Below are positions 26,357 through 34,460 of a DNA stretch of 64,000 bases, piece by piece. The translations under genes and the position numbers were made by a program. The notes below the pieces were generated by a model. That model worked only from the letters and a program-made list of their open reading frames with translations. It was not told the origin of the DNA and searched no databases. The first letter of the stretch is position 1, and every line of letters starts with the position of its first letter. Source of the stretch: Desulfobacterales bacterium (lineage in GTDB: Bacteria; Desulfobacterota; Desulfobacteria; Desulfobacterales; Desulfosalsimonadaceae); NCBI GenBank assembly GCA_034520365.1, contig JAXHNP010000007.1, positions 186,001 to 250,000 of the forward strand. The letters are read 5' to 3'.

Positions 26357-26465
26357 GATTCATACTCGTACGCGTACTCGTGCTCATAATCGGCTTTTAA
26401 TTTTTTTGAATACGAGTACGAGTACGAGAATCGTCCCGCTTGCGCGGAACTGAGTACGATAATTT
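26357..26465. repeat. Dispersed repeat, long copy (ACTCGT/ACGAGT family)
   Basis: ACTCGTACGCGTACTCGT near the left and TACGAGTACGAGTACGAG near 26411-26428 form long imperfect inverted repeats. They are followed by a CCGC-TTG-GCGG hairpin and ACTGAGTACGAT. A shorter version lies at 12946-13000. Confidence 0.7.
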
Positions 26466-26487
26466 CCTTAAAGGAAAGATTTAAAGG

Positions 26488-27432
26488 ATGCCATACGATT
26501 TCACCCCGCTCAAACTGAAAGGTCTCACCACCTACTCCCTGGCTGACCGGAAAAGCAAGGTCAGCCGGAAGGATTTTGCCAGTCCTTGGCAGAAGGGCAA
26601 AAGCTATGCTGACTTTCTTAATACGCTGCCGGACATCTTAGGCAGCAGAGACCTTAAATCCGTTATTCACGCCGTGGCAGCCGCTCATAAAAATCAAAAG
26701 GTGGTTCTAGCGGGCATGGGCGCGCATGTGATCAAAGTGGGGCTGAACCCGATTATCATCGATCTTTTAAAGCGCAACGTCCTTACCGGAATTGCCATGA
26801 ACGGGGCGGGGATTATCCATGATTTTGAACTGGCCTTTGCCGGCAAGACCTCAGAGGATGTGGCCGCTGCATTGGGCGACGGCAGTTTCGGTATGGCCAA
26901 GGAAACCTGCGAACATCTGGGGGCGGCCATTCGCCTGGCGGCAGACGAGAATATCGGGCTTGGCGAAGCGGTTGGCCGATACATCAACCAAAACGGATTT
27001 CCCTATGCGGACCAGAGCCTGCTGGCTGCCGCCGAGCGGCTTAAAAAACCCGCCACCGTGCATGTGGCCATCGGCACGGACATCATCCACATGCACCCCT
27101 CGTTTGACCCGGAAGCGGCCGGAAAGGCCACCCATCATGACTTCCGGCTGTTTGCGGCGATTGTGGCCGAACTATCCCAGGGCGTCTATTTTAATATCGG
27201 CTCTGCGGTGATCATGCCGGAAATCTTTTTAAAAGCCGTCAGCCTGGTGCGGAATCTGGGCCATGCGGTGTCTGATCTCACCACGGTGAACATGGATTTC
27301 ATCCGCCACTATCGCCCCATGACCAATGTGGTCAACCGGCCGACCGCGGATCACGGCCGGGGCATCAATCTGGTGGGCCACCACGAAATCCTGCTCCCGC
27401 TGATTGCGGCAGGGATCATTGAGCATATTTAA
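26488..27432 (+). CDS. Conserved protein of unknown function, possibly deoxyhypusine synthase-like
   Basis: 314 residues, soluble, no signal peptide. Alternating alpha/beta pattern with a central VVLAGMGAHVIKVGLNPII and GIAMNGAGIIHDFELAFAG, recalling the Rossmann-like fold of deoxyhypusine synthase homologues in bacteria, but I do not see the active-site lysine motif of that enzyme. Other striking motifs are HVAIGTDIIHMHPSFD and KATHHDFRLF, with several His that could bind a metal. Bacteria lack eIF5A, so any such activity would be on another substrate. The gene stands alone between two transposon-like elements. Function not assigned. Confidence 0.6.
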   Translation: MPYDFTPLKLKGLTTYSLADRKSKVSRKDFASPWQKGKSYADFLNTLPDILGSRDLKSVIHAVAAAHKNQKVVLAGMGAHVIKVGLNPIIIDLLKRNVLTGIAMNGAGIIHDFELAFAGKTSEDVAAALGDGSFGMAKETCEHLGAAIRLAADENIGLGEAVGRYINQNGFPYADQSLLAAAERLKKPATVHVAIGTDIIHMHPSFDPEAAGKATHHDFRLFAAIVAELSQGVYFNIGSAVIMPEIFLKAVSLVRNLGHAVSDLTTVNMDFIRHYRPMTNVVNRPTADHGRGINLVGHHEILLPLIAAGIIEHI

Positions 27433-27468
27433 CAACCGCGGCATAGCATGTTTTCACCCCCATGATGC

Positions 27469-27592
27469 CACGGTGAATTTGTTCTGGCGAACAACCCCAT
27501 AACCATGGGGTTGTTCGCATGTAAGGTCGGCATTGTCGCGTAGGGCGGGCCACCGTGCCCGCCTGAAAAATAAATAGAACAAATTTACCGTG
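27469..27592 (-). mobile_element. Small non-autonomous transposon-like element, copy C (124 bp)
   Basis: CACGGTGAATTTGTTCT and AGAACAAATTTACCGTG are 17-bp inverted ends with one mismatch. The element is flanked on both sides by the identical 10-mer CCCATGATGC (27459-27468 and 27593-27602), a perfect target duplication, so this copy inserted recently. It is inverted relative to copy A and shorter inside. Confidence 0.9.
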
Positions 27593-27668
27593 CCCATGAT
27601 GCTTATTCTATTTACAATCTGGTAAAATTTAGATAAGAAATGGCGTTTTATAGTAAGGAGATATAAAG

Positions 27669-27896
27669 ATGCCTATTTATGAATATGCCTGCGAAAAATG
27701 CGACAAAAAATTTGAAACCCTGATCCGGGGCAATGAACAGGCCGCCTGCCCGGAATGCGGCTCAGTATCCGTCAAGCGGCTGCTGTCTGCCTGCGGCTTT
27801 GTCAGCAAAGGCAGCGGCGGGGAGACGGTGAGCTCATCCGCCGGCACTTCCTGCTCCGGATGTGCTGCCTCATCCTGCTCCAGCTGCGGCGTATGA
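27669..27896 (+). CDS. FmdB-family zinc ribbon protein
   Basis: 75 residues. MPIYEYACEKCDKKFE with CEKC (9-12) and CPEC (27-30) is the FmdB/CxxC zinc ribbon that opens this family. The C-terminal third is a low-complexity Ser/Gly/Cys tail with GCAASSCSSCG. The family's founder was described as a regulator of formamidase expression; generally the role is unknown. A strong site (TAAGGAG) precedes the ATG. Its stop overlaps the hemC start (ATGA), so the two are translationally coupled. Confidence 0.88.
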   Translation: MPIYEYACEKCDKKFETLIRGNEQAACPECGSVSVKRLLSACGFVSKGSGGETVSSSAGTSCSGCAASSCSSCGV

Positions 27897-28831
27897 CGGC
27901 TGAAACCATTCGCATCGGCACCCGCGGCAGCCAGCTTGCTCTTTGGCAGGCCAATTGGGTTAAATCAAAACTGGAAGGGCTTTACCCGGAGCTCCGAATC
28001 GATCTCGAGGTGATTAAAACCAGCGGCGACAAGATCCTGGATGTACCCCTGGCCAAGGTCGGCGGCAAGGGGCTTTTTGTCAAGGAAATCGAGCAGGCCC
28101 TGATGGAGGGCCGGATTGACATCGCGGTCCACAGCATGAAGGATATGCCCGGGGATCTGCCGGATTCGCTTTGCATCGGGGTAATCCCGGAGCGTGAGGT
28201 GCCCTATGATGTGCTGATATCGCAGGGCGACAAGCCGATCAACGAACTGCCGGCTGGGGCGCGCGTCGGTACCAGCAGCCTGCGGCGGGCCTCACAGCTC
28301 CTATACATGCGGCCGGATATTGAGATCTTCCCCCTGCGCGGCAACCTGGATACACGGATCAAGAAACTGACCGCTGAAAACCTGGATGCCATTATCCTGG
28401 CAGGCGCAGGCGTTAAACGGCTAAACCTTGAGCACGTGATTTCCGAATATATTGATCCGGACATCATTCTGCCGGCGGTCGGCCAGGGGGCGCTTTGCAT
28501 CGAGGTGCGAAAAGCGGACCCGCCGGTTCATGAACTCATCGCTCCCTTAGACCATACCGCCACCAACCGGATTGTCAAAAGCGAACGGGCGTTTCTGAAA
28601 CGCCTGGAAGGCGGATGCCAGGTGCCCATGGCCGCATTCGGCCGGATTCATGCCGACACATTAACACTGGCCGGCATGGTGGCGGAAACCGACGGCTCCG
28701 TCATGCACTATCAAACCATCTCCGGGCCGATCGAGCAGTCAGAGGCCATCGGCCACGACCTGGCCGGCCGGCTGATTGACATGGGGGCGGATCAAATCCT
28801 CGCCCGGTTAAGTGAAGAGGCACATCCATAA
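27893..28831 (+). CDS. hemC: Hydroxymethylbilane synthase (porphobilinogen deaminase)
   Basis: 312 residues from the ATG at 27893 (MTAETIRIGTRGSQLALWQA); the open frame extends upstream only through fmdB. TRGSQLALWQ, VHSMKDMPG, GTSSLRRASQL and the dipyrromethane-attachment loop LEGGCQVP near residue 240 (Cys is the cofactor site) are all present. The enzyme polymerises four porphobilinogen units into hydroxymethylbilane in the cytoplasm. It overlaps the next gene, cobA-hemD, by one base (TAATG), giving two successive steps of tetrapyrrole synthesis in one operon. Confidence 0.97.
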   Translation: MTAETIRIGTRGSQLALWQANWVKSKLEGLYPELRIDLEVIKTSGDKILDVPLAKVGGKGLFVKEIEQALMEGRIDIAVHSMKDMPGDLPDSLCIGVIPEREVPYDVLISQGDKPINELPAGARVGTSSLRRASQLLYMRPDIEIFPLRGNLDTRIKKLTAENLDAIILAGAGVKRLNLEHVISEYIDPDIILPAVGQGALCIEVRKADPPVHELIAPLDHTATNRIVKSERAFLKRLEGGCQVPMAAFGRIHADTLTLAGMVAETDGSVMHYQTISGPIEQSEAIGHDLAGRLIDMGADQILARLSEEAHP

Positions 28832-30360
28832 TGAAAGGCAGCGTCTATCTGGTGGGCGCCGGCCCAGGGGACCCCGGCCTGATTACCCTGAAGGGCATCG
28901 AGGCGATCAAAGCCGCAGATGTCATCGTCTACGACTATCTGGCATCCGAAAGCCTCTTAAATTATGCCGGGGAATCGGCCGAACTTATCTACGCGGGCAA
29001 AAAAGGCGGGGATCATACGCTCACCCAGACCGAAATCAACCGGCTGATCGTGGCCCGGGCGCTTTCGGGCAGTACCGTCACCCGGCTGAAAGGCGGAGAT
29101 CCCTTTGTTTTCGGCCGAGGCGGCGAGGAAATCGAAGAACTGATCGAGGCGGGCCTATCATTTACCATCGTCCCGGGGGTGACATCCGCCATTGCCGCCC
29201 CGGCCTATGCGGGCATTCCCCTGACCCATCGGAAATACGCCTCCACGGTCACCTTTATTACCGGCCACGAGGACCCGGGCAAAAAAACCTCCACCATTAA
29301 CTGGGCCGCGCTGGCCGGCACGCAGGGGACCCTGGTCTTTTTAATGGGGGTTAAAAATTTGGCCCATATAACCCGCCGGCTCATTGAAAACGGAATGCCC
29401 CCTGAGACACCGGCGGGCCTTGTCCGCTGGGGCACCACCCCATCCCAGGAGACGGTGACCGGCACGCTTGATACGATCGTCGACAATGTCGAAGCCGCAG
29501 GGCTTAAGCCGCCCTGCATTATCGTCGTGGGGGATGTGGTTACCCTGCGGGATAAAATGCAGTGGTTTGAGACCCGCCCGCTATTCGGCAAACGGATTGT
29601 GGTGACCCGGGCCAGAAAGCAGGCCAGCGACATGGTATCCCGGCTGTCGGCACTTGGTGCCGACTGTTTGGAATTTCCGGCCATCAAAATTATGCCGCCG
29701 GAGGATTTTCAATCGCTGGATGCAGCCATTGCGAATTTGTCTGAATACAACTGGCTGATATTTACCAGCGTCAACGGGGTAGAGATGTTTTTTGACCGGC
29801 TGTTTGCCAATCAAAAGGACGCCCGCGCCCTGGGCCATATCCGGACCGCATCCATCGGACCGGCCACCGCGGAGCGGCTCCTTGGCTACGGGGTCTCCAG
29901 CGACATCATCCCGGAAAGCTACCACGCGGAATCCGTGGTTGAAGCATTTAAAAATATTCCGGTGAAGGAGGCCCGCGTGCTGCTTCCCCGGGCCGCGGAA
30001 GCCCGGCCGGTTCTGCCTGAGGAACTTGCCAAAATGGGCGCCCGGGTGGATGAGATAATCACGTATCACACCGTATTGGCAGATGACAAGCAGGCCGGGC
30101 TGATTGAGGCGCTTTCCGCAAAAAATGTGGATATGATCACCTTTACCAGCTCCTCCACAGTGACCAATTTCAAGTCCCTGCTGCCGGCGGAGCGGTTTGA
30201 CGAACTTGTAAGTGGCGTCGCCATTGCGGCCATCGGCCCGATCACCGCGGACACCGCCCGGAAAAACGGTTTCTTCGTTGATCTGGAGGCTGAAAAATAC
30301 ACCATCCCCGGCCTATGTGATGCCATATGCCGGTATTTTTCCTCTTCTCAAGTATATTGA
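28831..30360 (+). CDS. cobA-hemD: Fused uroporphyrinogen-III C-methyltransferase / uroporphyrinogen-III synthase
   Basis: 509 residues. About 1-245 is the SUMT methylase (VGAGPGDPGLITLKG, RLKGGDPFVFGRGGEE, VPGVTSAIAAPAYAGIPLTH), making precorrin-2 from uroporphyrinogen III. About 250-505 is HemD (GKRIVVTRARKQASD, FTSVNGVEMFF, TFTSSSTVTNF), which closes the ring of hydroxymethylbilane. The fusion is common in Desulfobacterota and some Firmicutes. It supplies siroheme, and probably heme via the alternative siroheme route, plus cobalamin. Immediately downstream lies a broken gene. Confidence 0.96.
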   Translation: MKGSVYLVGAGPGDPGLITLKGIEAIKAADVIVYDYLASESLLNYAGESAELIYAGKKGGDHTLTQTEINRLIVARALSGSTVTRLKGGDPFVFGRGGEEIEELIEAGLSFTIVPGVTSAIAAPAYAGIPLTHRKYASTVTFITGHEDPGKKTSTINWAALAGTQGTLVFLMGVKNLAHITRRLIENGMPPETPAGLVRWGTTPSQETVTGTLDTIVDNVEAAGLKPPCIIVVGDVVTLRDKMQWFETRPLFGKRIVVTRARKQASDMVSRLSALGADCLEFPAIKIMPPEDFQSLDAAIANLSEYNWLIFTSVNGVEMFFDRLFANQKDARALGHIRTASIGPATAERLLGYGVSSDIIPESYHAESVVEAFKNIPVKEARVLLPRAAEARPVLPEELAKMGARVDEIITYHTVLADDKQAGLIEALSAKNVDMITFTSSSTVTNFKSLLPAERFDELVSGVAIAAIGPITADTARKNGFFVDLEAEKYTIPGLCDAICRYFSSSQVY

Positions 30361-30393
30361 CCGGGATCTGTGGTTTGGTGTATAAATTAAGGC

Positions 30394-31144
30394 ATGAATA
30401 CACGTAACCGTTCCGGCCCCCAAAATTTCCAGATGGATGAAATCCTCAAACAGCTGCCGGGGTTTGAGGCCCGATCCGGGGGGCGGTCATTATGGAGGGC
30501 GAAAAGCTGGGCCGCTTAAACTATTACTCCGAAGGCATTATCCGGGCAGAAATTGAATGCACAATTCCGGCCACCGGCAACTGGGAGCAGCGATACAAGC
30601 CCAATGCCCTCCTGATACTAAACGAGGTCATCAATGAAATTCTGGCCATGAATCTGCCCCAGCGGCCGCGCTCCCGGGTGACGGAACTGATCGTACGCCC
30701 CTTATTTTCTCTTTTTTTCCGGAGCTTACGCAGATCCTGCAGCCGCTTTCCGGTGAGTATGCCGGATATCGGGATCTTTTTGAAAAAATCCCGTTTCCCA
30801 TCGGCTATGGCGTGGAAACGAGCATGATTTTGGATATTTACGAGAAATGGGGACTGGACGTCATGGCCCAGGTGGACCTGGACCGGCGGGTGCACCGCAA
30901 CCAGGACACCACTGCCCTGGGCCGGATGCCCTTTGTGATTTTAAACACCTTTTTAAACCGGATTGAAAAACTGGGCCATATTGATCTGACCAAACCGATT
31001 TTTAAAGAAATGATTCAGTATAAACGGGTCGCCGGGGAGTATCAGCCGCAAATTTTCCGTATCGAGGGCCATGAGCGCCCCCCTATGATCACAATCCCCG
31101 AGTACCGTGAAAAATTTCAAAAAACCCCCCAGCCCGAAGGCTAA
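30394..31144 (+). pseudogene. Broken glucosyl-3-phosphoglycerate synthase-like gene
   Basis: Three consecutive frames must be joined to read one product: frame from ATG 30394, shift near 30478-30483 (six G), shift near 30711-30717 (seven T). Adding one base in each run yields about 250 residues. The C-terminal two-thirds (SRVTELIVRPLFSLFF, then QPLSGEYAGYRDLF, GYGVETSMILDIYEKWGLD, AQVDLDRRVHRNQ) matches GpgS of the GT81 family. The GT81 catalytic N-terminal half, about 150 residues, is replaced by an unrelated roughly 95-residue piece (GRLNYYSEGIIRAEIECTI) that I cannot place. Even with frames restored it lacks the nucleotide-sugar site. The two frame breaks could be sequencing errors; the missing domain could not. 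Confidence 0.7.
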
Positions 31145-31146
31145 AC

Positions 31147-32142
31147 ATGAAAGTGGCAAACACCGCCCTGATCGATCGGTATAAACGGCAGCTCAATTAT
31201 CTGCGGATCTCCATTACGGATCGCTGCAACCTCAAGTGCCTTTATTGCATGCCGAGCGGGCCGGGCCATAAAATGGATCAGGAAGAAATCCTACGGTATG
31301 AGGAGATCCTTCGGATCGTGCGGATCGGCATCCGGTTAGGAATTTCAAAAGTCCGGATAACCGGGGGGGAGCCCCTGGTGCGCACGGACTGCTGCGATTT
31401 TCTGGAGACTCTGGCAAAACTCCGCGGATTAAATGATATATCGCTGACCACGAACGGGGTGCTGCTTTCTGACTATATTGACCGGATCGTCTCCGCCGGG
31501 ATCAAACGCGTAAACATCAGCCTGGACACCCTGGACCGACAAAAATATGCGGAGATCACCGGTGTGGATGCCTTTGACCGCGTCTGGGCGGGTATTCAAG
31601 CCGCCTATGAAAAGGGCATGCATCCGATAAAAATCAACGTGGTGGCTCTAAACGGAATTAATGACGATGAACTGGCAGATCTTGCCGCCCTCTCCTTTCA
31701 ACGCCCCTTTCACATCCGATTTATTGAATACATGCCCATCGGGCAAACCCGGCAGTGTGATAAGGCGCCGCTGCTCTACCCCGACATCCGGACCCGGATC
31801 GAGAAACTGGGCGAACTCCTGCCGGTTGCCCGGCAGCCCAATGACGGGCCGGCCATGCGCTACAAGTTCAACGGCGCCATCGGGGAAATCGGGTTTATCA
31901 GCGCCGTCAGCCACCATTTCTGTGAGCAATGCAACCGACTGCGGCTCACCGCGGACGGCCGCATCCGCTCCTGCCTGCTTTCCGACATTCATGAAGATAT
32001 TAAAACACCGCTTCGAAACGGCCGCCTGGACACGGATCTGGCCGATGTATTTTTCCGGGCGGTCAGGCGAAAGCCTTTTCAGCATGCGGTCAGGCTTGAT
32101 CCAAACGCCATCAGCGGCGAGATGATCAGTATCGGCGGATAG
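31147..32142 (+). CDS. moaA: GTP 3',8-cyclase MoaA
   Basis: 331 residues. Radical-SAM motif CNLKCLYC with cysteines at 27, 31 and 34, a second cluster set CEQCNRLRLTADGRIRSC near residue 258, and the terminal Gly-Gly that activates the enzyme. It converts GTP to the 3',8-cyclo intermediate in molybdopterin synthesis. It begins three bases after the broken gene's stop. Other moa genes are absent from the window. The organism is therefore predicted to use molybdenum or tungsten enzymes. Confidence 0.97.
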   Translation: MKVANTALIDRYKRQLNYLRISITDRCNLKCLYCMPSGPGHKMDQEEILRYEEILRIVRIGIRLGISKVRITGGEPLVRTDCCDFLETLAKLRGLNDISLTTNGVLLSDYIDRIVSAGIKRVNISLDTLDRQKYAEITGVDAFDRVWAGIQAAYEKGMHPIKINVVALNGINDDELADLAALSFQRPFHIRFIEYMPIGQTRQCDKAPLLYPDIRTRIEKLGELLPVARQPNDGPAMRYKFNGAIGEIGFISAVSHHFCEQCNRLRLTADGRIRSCLLSDIHEDIKTPLRNGRLDTDLADVFFRAVRRKPFQHAVRLDPNAISGEMISIGG

Positions 32143-32227
32143 CACCAAAACCTTTTTTGCCCGCCTATTCGAACCCATCCATAGACCCAGTGATTTCAAG
32201 CGATTCATCAATTGCCAGACGAAAAAA

Positions 32228-32247
32228 CTGATTGACAGCTCAATCAG
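32228..32247. promoter_or_regulatory. Putative TetR-family operator, perfect palindrome
   Basis: CTGATTGA and TCAATCAG are an exact 8-bp inverted repeat around a four-base centre (CAGC). Half-sites of the TGATTGA/TCAATCA type are typical TetR-family operators. It overlaps the -35 box of a promoter and lies about 230 bp upstream of the tetR gene, separated by an element copy. Confidence 0.6.
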
Positions 32248-32260
32248 TCGGGGTTATTTA
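32232..32260 (+). promoter_or_regulatory. Putative sigma70 promoter of the tetR/efflux operon
   Basis: TTGACA at 32232-32237 and TATTTA at 32255-32260, 17-bp spacer. The -35 box lies inside the palindrome, so a bound repressor would block RNA polymerase. Confidence 0.5.
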
Positions 32261-32290
32261 TAAACCTTATTCACTTTAAGGGCACTGAGG

Positions 32291-32390
32291 CAGGGTAAAT
32301 TTGTTTTATCTATTTTTCAGGCGGGCACGGTGGCCCGCCCTACGCGACAATGCCGACATTTTGTAGGGTCGGCCACCGTGCCGACCTTAC
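32291..32390 (+). mobile_element. Small transposon-like element, degenerate copy D
   Basis: The left end CAGGGTAAATTTGTTTT and both palindromic blocks match copy A; the right terminal repeat is missing. Its right flank (ACATGCTTGATTTCACTGAC) matches that of copy B and supplies an ATG in frame with tetR. It sits between the promoter/operator and the tetR coding region. Confidence 0.75.
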
Positions 32391-32480
32391 ATGCTTGATT
32401 TCACTGACCTTACACCTTATACCCGATACCTTAAACCGTCAAGTTACCTGGAAAGCCGCCGCACCCGGAAGGCCAAACTA

Positions 32481-33086
32481 TTGAGCCGGAAACAAGCCAT
32501 AATCAAAACCGCCACGCAACTATTTGCCGAAAACGGATTCTTCCGGACATCGACCGTTGATATTGCCGAATCCGCCGGGGTGGCGCATGGGACCTTATTT
32601 TATCATTTTAAAAATAAAGAGGGGATTATTTATGAAATCTTCCGGCTGGCCGGTGACACCTATGTGTCTGAACTGCAGGCGGCAGTCGGTCGGCATCGGA
32701 TCGGGCTGGAAAAGATTGAAGCGGTTCTGCGGTTTAATACCGCATTCAGCCGGTCCCATTCCAAACAGCTGCTGATTTTTCTCCGCGATTTTCCGGAAGA
32801 GCTGGCCTCAAAAGAGAGCCGACTCAAAGCGCTGGTGAAATCGGTCGGAGAGCAGGTCATTGAAATCATAGAACAATGCCTTGAAACCGGCATCGCGGAC
32901 GGCAGTGTAGCCACATCCAATATCCAGAACACCGCCCATATTTTAAACGGCCTGACCTTCGGTCTGATGCACATGAATCTGTTGAGTCCGCTGGAGATTC
33001 CGGAGCTGGCGGACAGTTTGCAGGAATTCTGCCGCAAGGCGCTCGCACCTGAAAATGATTCCGTCAAACCCAATCAATCAAAATAA
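32481..33086 (+). CDS. TetR-family transcriptional regulator of the efflux operon
   Basis: About 201 residues from a TTG at 32481 with GGAAGG eight bases upstream. An in-frame ATG at 32391 would add 30 residues that are encoded by repeat sequence, so the shorter start is preferred. The N-terminal helix-turn-helix (ATQLFAENGFFRTSTVDIAESAGVAHG, then TLFYHFKNKEGIIYEIF) is the TetR signature, followed by an all-helical ligand domain. It is probably a repressor of the tolC-adaptor-RND genes that start 13 bp downstream, and of itself, via the palindrome at 32228-32247. The ligand is unknown. Confidence 0.88.
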   Translation: MSRKQAIIKTATQLFAENGFFRTSTVDIAESAGVAHGTLFYHFKNKEGIIYEIFRLAGDTYVSELQAAVGRHRIGLEKIEAVLRFNTAFSRSHSKQLLIFLRDFPEELASKESRLKALVKSVGEQVIEIIEQCLETGIADGSVATSNIQNTAHILNGLTFGLMHMNLLSPLEIPELADSLQEFCRKALAPENDSVKPNQSK

Positions 33087-33098
33087 TAAGGGGAGAGC

Positions 33099-34460
33099 AT
33101 GGCTTTAATGCATAAGACAATCTGCCGGGCCGGCACATGCCTGATACTTTTCATGCTGCTGACCGGCCAGGCCTGGGCTGAAAAGAAAGCGCAAAAAACG
33201 CCCTTTACACTGGAGCAGGCCTACCAAACCGCGCTGCAAAAAAATGAGCAGGTGGCCATTTCAGAGCAACAGCTGGTCCAGGAAAAGCAGGATATCAAAG
33301 TGGCCACATCCAACCTTTATCCCCAACTGTCCGCGGAGGCCGGCTACACCCGCCAGAAGGTGACCGATTTCTCCGTTGGCGGCACCTCTCTGGGAAGCTT
33401 TGGCGCCCCCCGGGATTACGGGACCCTGACATTAAAACTGGAGCAGCACATTTATCAGTGGGGTAAGGTCTGGTCCGGCCGAAAGATTGCCGAATACTAT
33501 TTTGAGAGCTCCAAATTCCGCCATATTCGCCGGGTGAAAGAAATTCTCTTTAATGTCAGCACCCGTTACTATGAAGTTTTACTGGGCCGGCGGGCCATTG
33601 AAATCGCGGAAAGCGCATTGGAGCGGGCTGAAAAGCAGCTGTCCCAGGCAAAAGCCAGATTTGAGGTGGGGGTCCTGACCCAGACCGACGTGCTGCGGGC
33701 GCAGGTTCAGCTGGCCTCCTCCCAGGAGCACCTGGAACGGGCGAAAAACCAGTATGATATCGCCCTGGAAAACCTGGCTTTAGAGATCGGGCTGGAAAAC
33801 GTGCCGGGCGAACTCATTGAACCGTCTGAAAAAACATTCACGCCGGCGGCTATGACCGACTTATATAAGACCGCACTCACGCATAGAAAGGATCTTCAGC
33901 AGGCGGAAGAGGAAGTGCGGGTGGCAGAGAAGCGGGTGGATTTCGAACAGGCGGACTATTTTCCCAACATCAGCGTGGAGGGCACATACACGCAGACCGA
34001 TGAATCGGAGCTGTTTTACGGCGAATATGACGACTGGCAGGCCACCCTGAAGCTGTCCTATCCCCTGTTTACCGGCTGGCGGACCACCGCAGAGGTGGAT
34101 AAGGCCAAATCCGGGCTCACCCAGGCCAACGAGGCGATGAGCCGACTGAAAAAGGAAATCCGCAACCAGGTGCGAAGCGTTTATCTGGATATCCGCACTC
34201 AGAAAAAAGTAATTCAGCAACTCGAGGAACAGGTCAAGGCGGCCAGGCGGAATTATCAGCAGGTCACCGCCCAGTTCGAACAGGGTCTGGTGACCGCGGT
34301 GGACCAGGTGGATGCGTTTACCGCATTAAACGAGGCGGAAAACCGGCTGGCCCAGGCCTATTATTCATATCAGCTTGGCCAGATCCGGCTTGAGCTGGCC
34401 ACGGGGACATTTCAGACCGATTTAGCGGCAAAGGAGCTGCCTGATGACAAGACCTACTAA
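33099..34460 (+). CDS. TolC-family outer membrane efflux channel
   Basis: 453 residues with a cleavable signal peptide (about 1-27, ending QAWA). Two repeats of the OEP domain are visible as long helices and beta strands (for example VLTQTDVLRAQVQLASSQEHLERAK and the later EQGLVTAVDQVDAFTALNEAENR). It should form a trimeric outer membrane duct working with the adaptor and RND pump encoded next. The start codon follows the tetR stop by 12 bp (GGGGAGAG upstream). It overlaps the adaptor gene by 17 bp. Confidence 0.92.
   Translation: MALMHKTICRAGTCLILFMLLTGQAWAEKKAQKTPFTLEQAYQTALQKNEQVAISEQQLVQEKQDIKVATSNLYPQLSAEAGYTRQKVTDFSVGGTSLGSFGAPRDYGTLTLKLEQHIYQWGKVWSGRKIAEYYFESSKFRHIRRVKEILFNVSTRYYEVLLGRRAIEIAESALERAEKQLSQAKARFEVGVLTQTDVLRAQVQLASSQEHLERAKNQYDIALENLALEIGLENVPGELIEPSEKTFTPAAMTDLYKTALTHRKDLQQAEEEVRVAEKRVDFEQADYFPNISVEGTYTQTDESELFYGEYDDWQATLKLSYPLFTGWRTTAEVDKAKSGLTQANEAMSRLKKEIRNQVRSVYLDIRTQKKVIQQLEEQVKAARRNYQQVTAQFEQGLVTAVDQVDAFTALNEAENRLAQAYYSYQLGQIRLELATGTFQTDLAAKELPDDKTY

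Larger units (their letters stand above)
26138..26487. other. Repeat-filled intergenic region before the 26488 gene
   Basis: 350 bp with no gene. It holds a duplicated GCACTGA motif (26184-26216), degenerate element copy B (26216-26320) and the long copy of the ACTCGT repeat (26357-26465). TTAAAGGAAAGATTTAAAGG just before 26488 supplies a ribosome-binding site. Confidence 0.7.
32143..32480. other. Intergenic region carrying tetR operator, promoter and element copy D
   Basis: 338 bp. It holds the palindrome at 32228-32247, the promoter at 32232-32260, the degenerate element D (32291-32390) and a short AT-poor stretch before the likely tetR start. An ATG at 32391 opens a frame into tetR but its first codons are repeat-derived. 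Confidence 0.6.

Noticed and set aside
31648-32211. 187-codon minus-strand frame opposite moaA
   Set aside because: It lies opposite a clear MoaA coding region and has no homology-like motif.
32391-32480. ATG at 32391 as the tetR start
   Set aside because: The first 30 residues are encoded by sequence shared with the flank of another element copy and are not TetR-like; the TTG at 32481 has a good ribosome-binding site.
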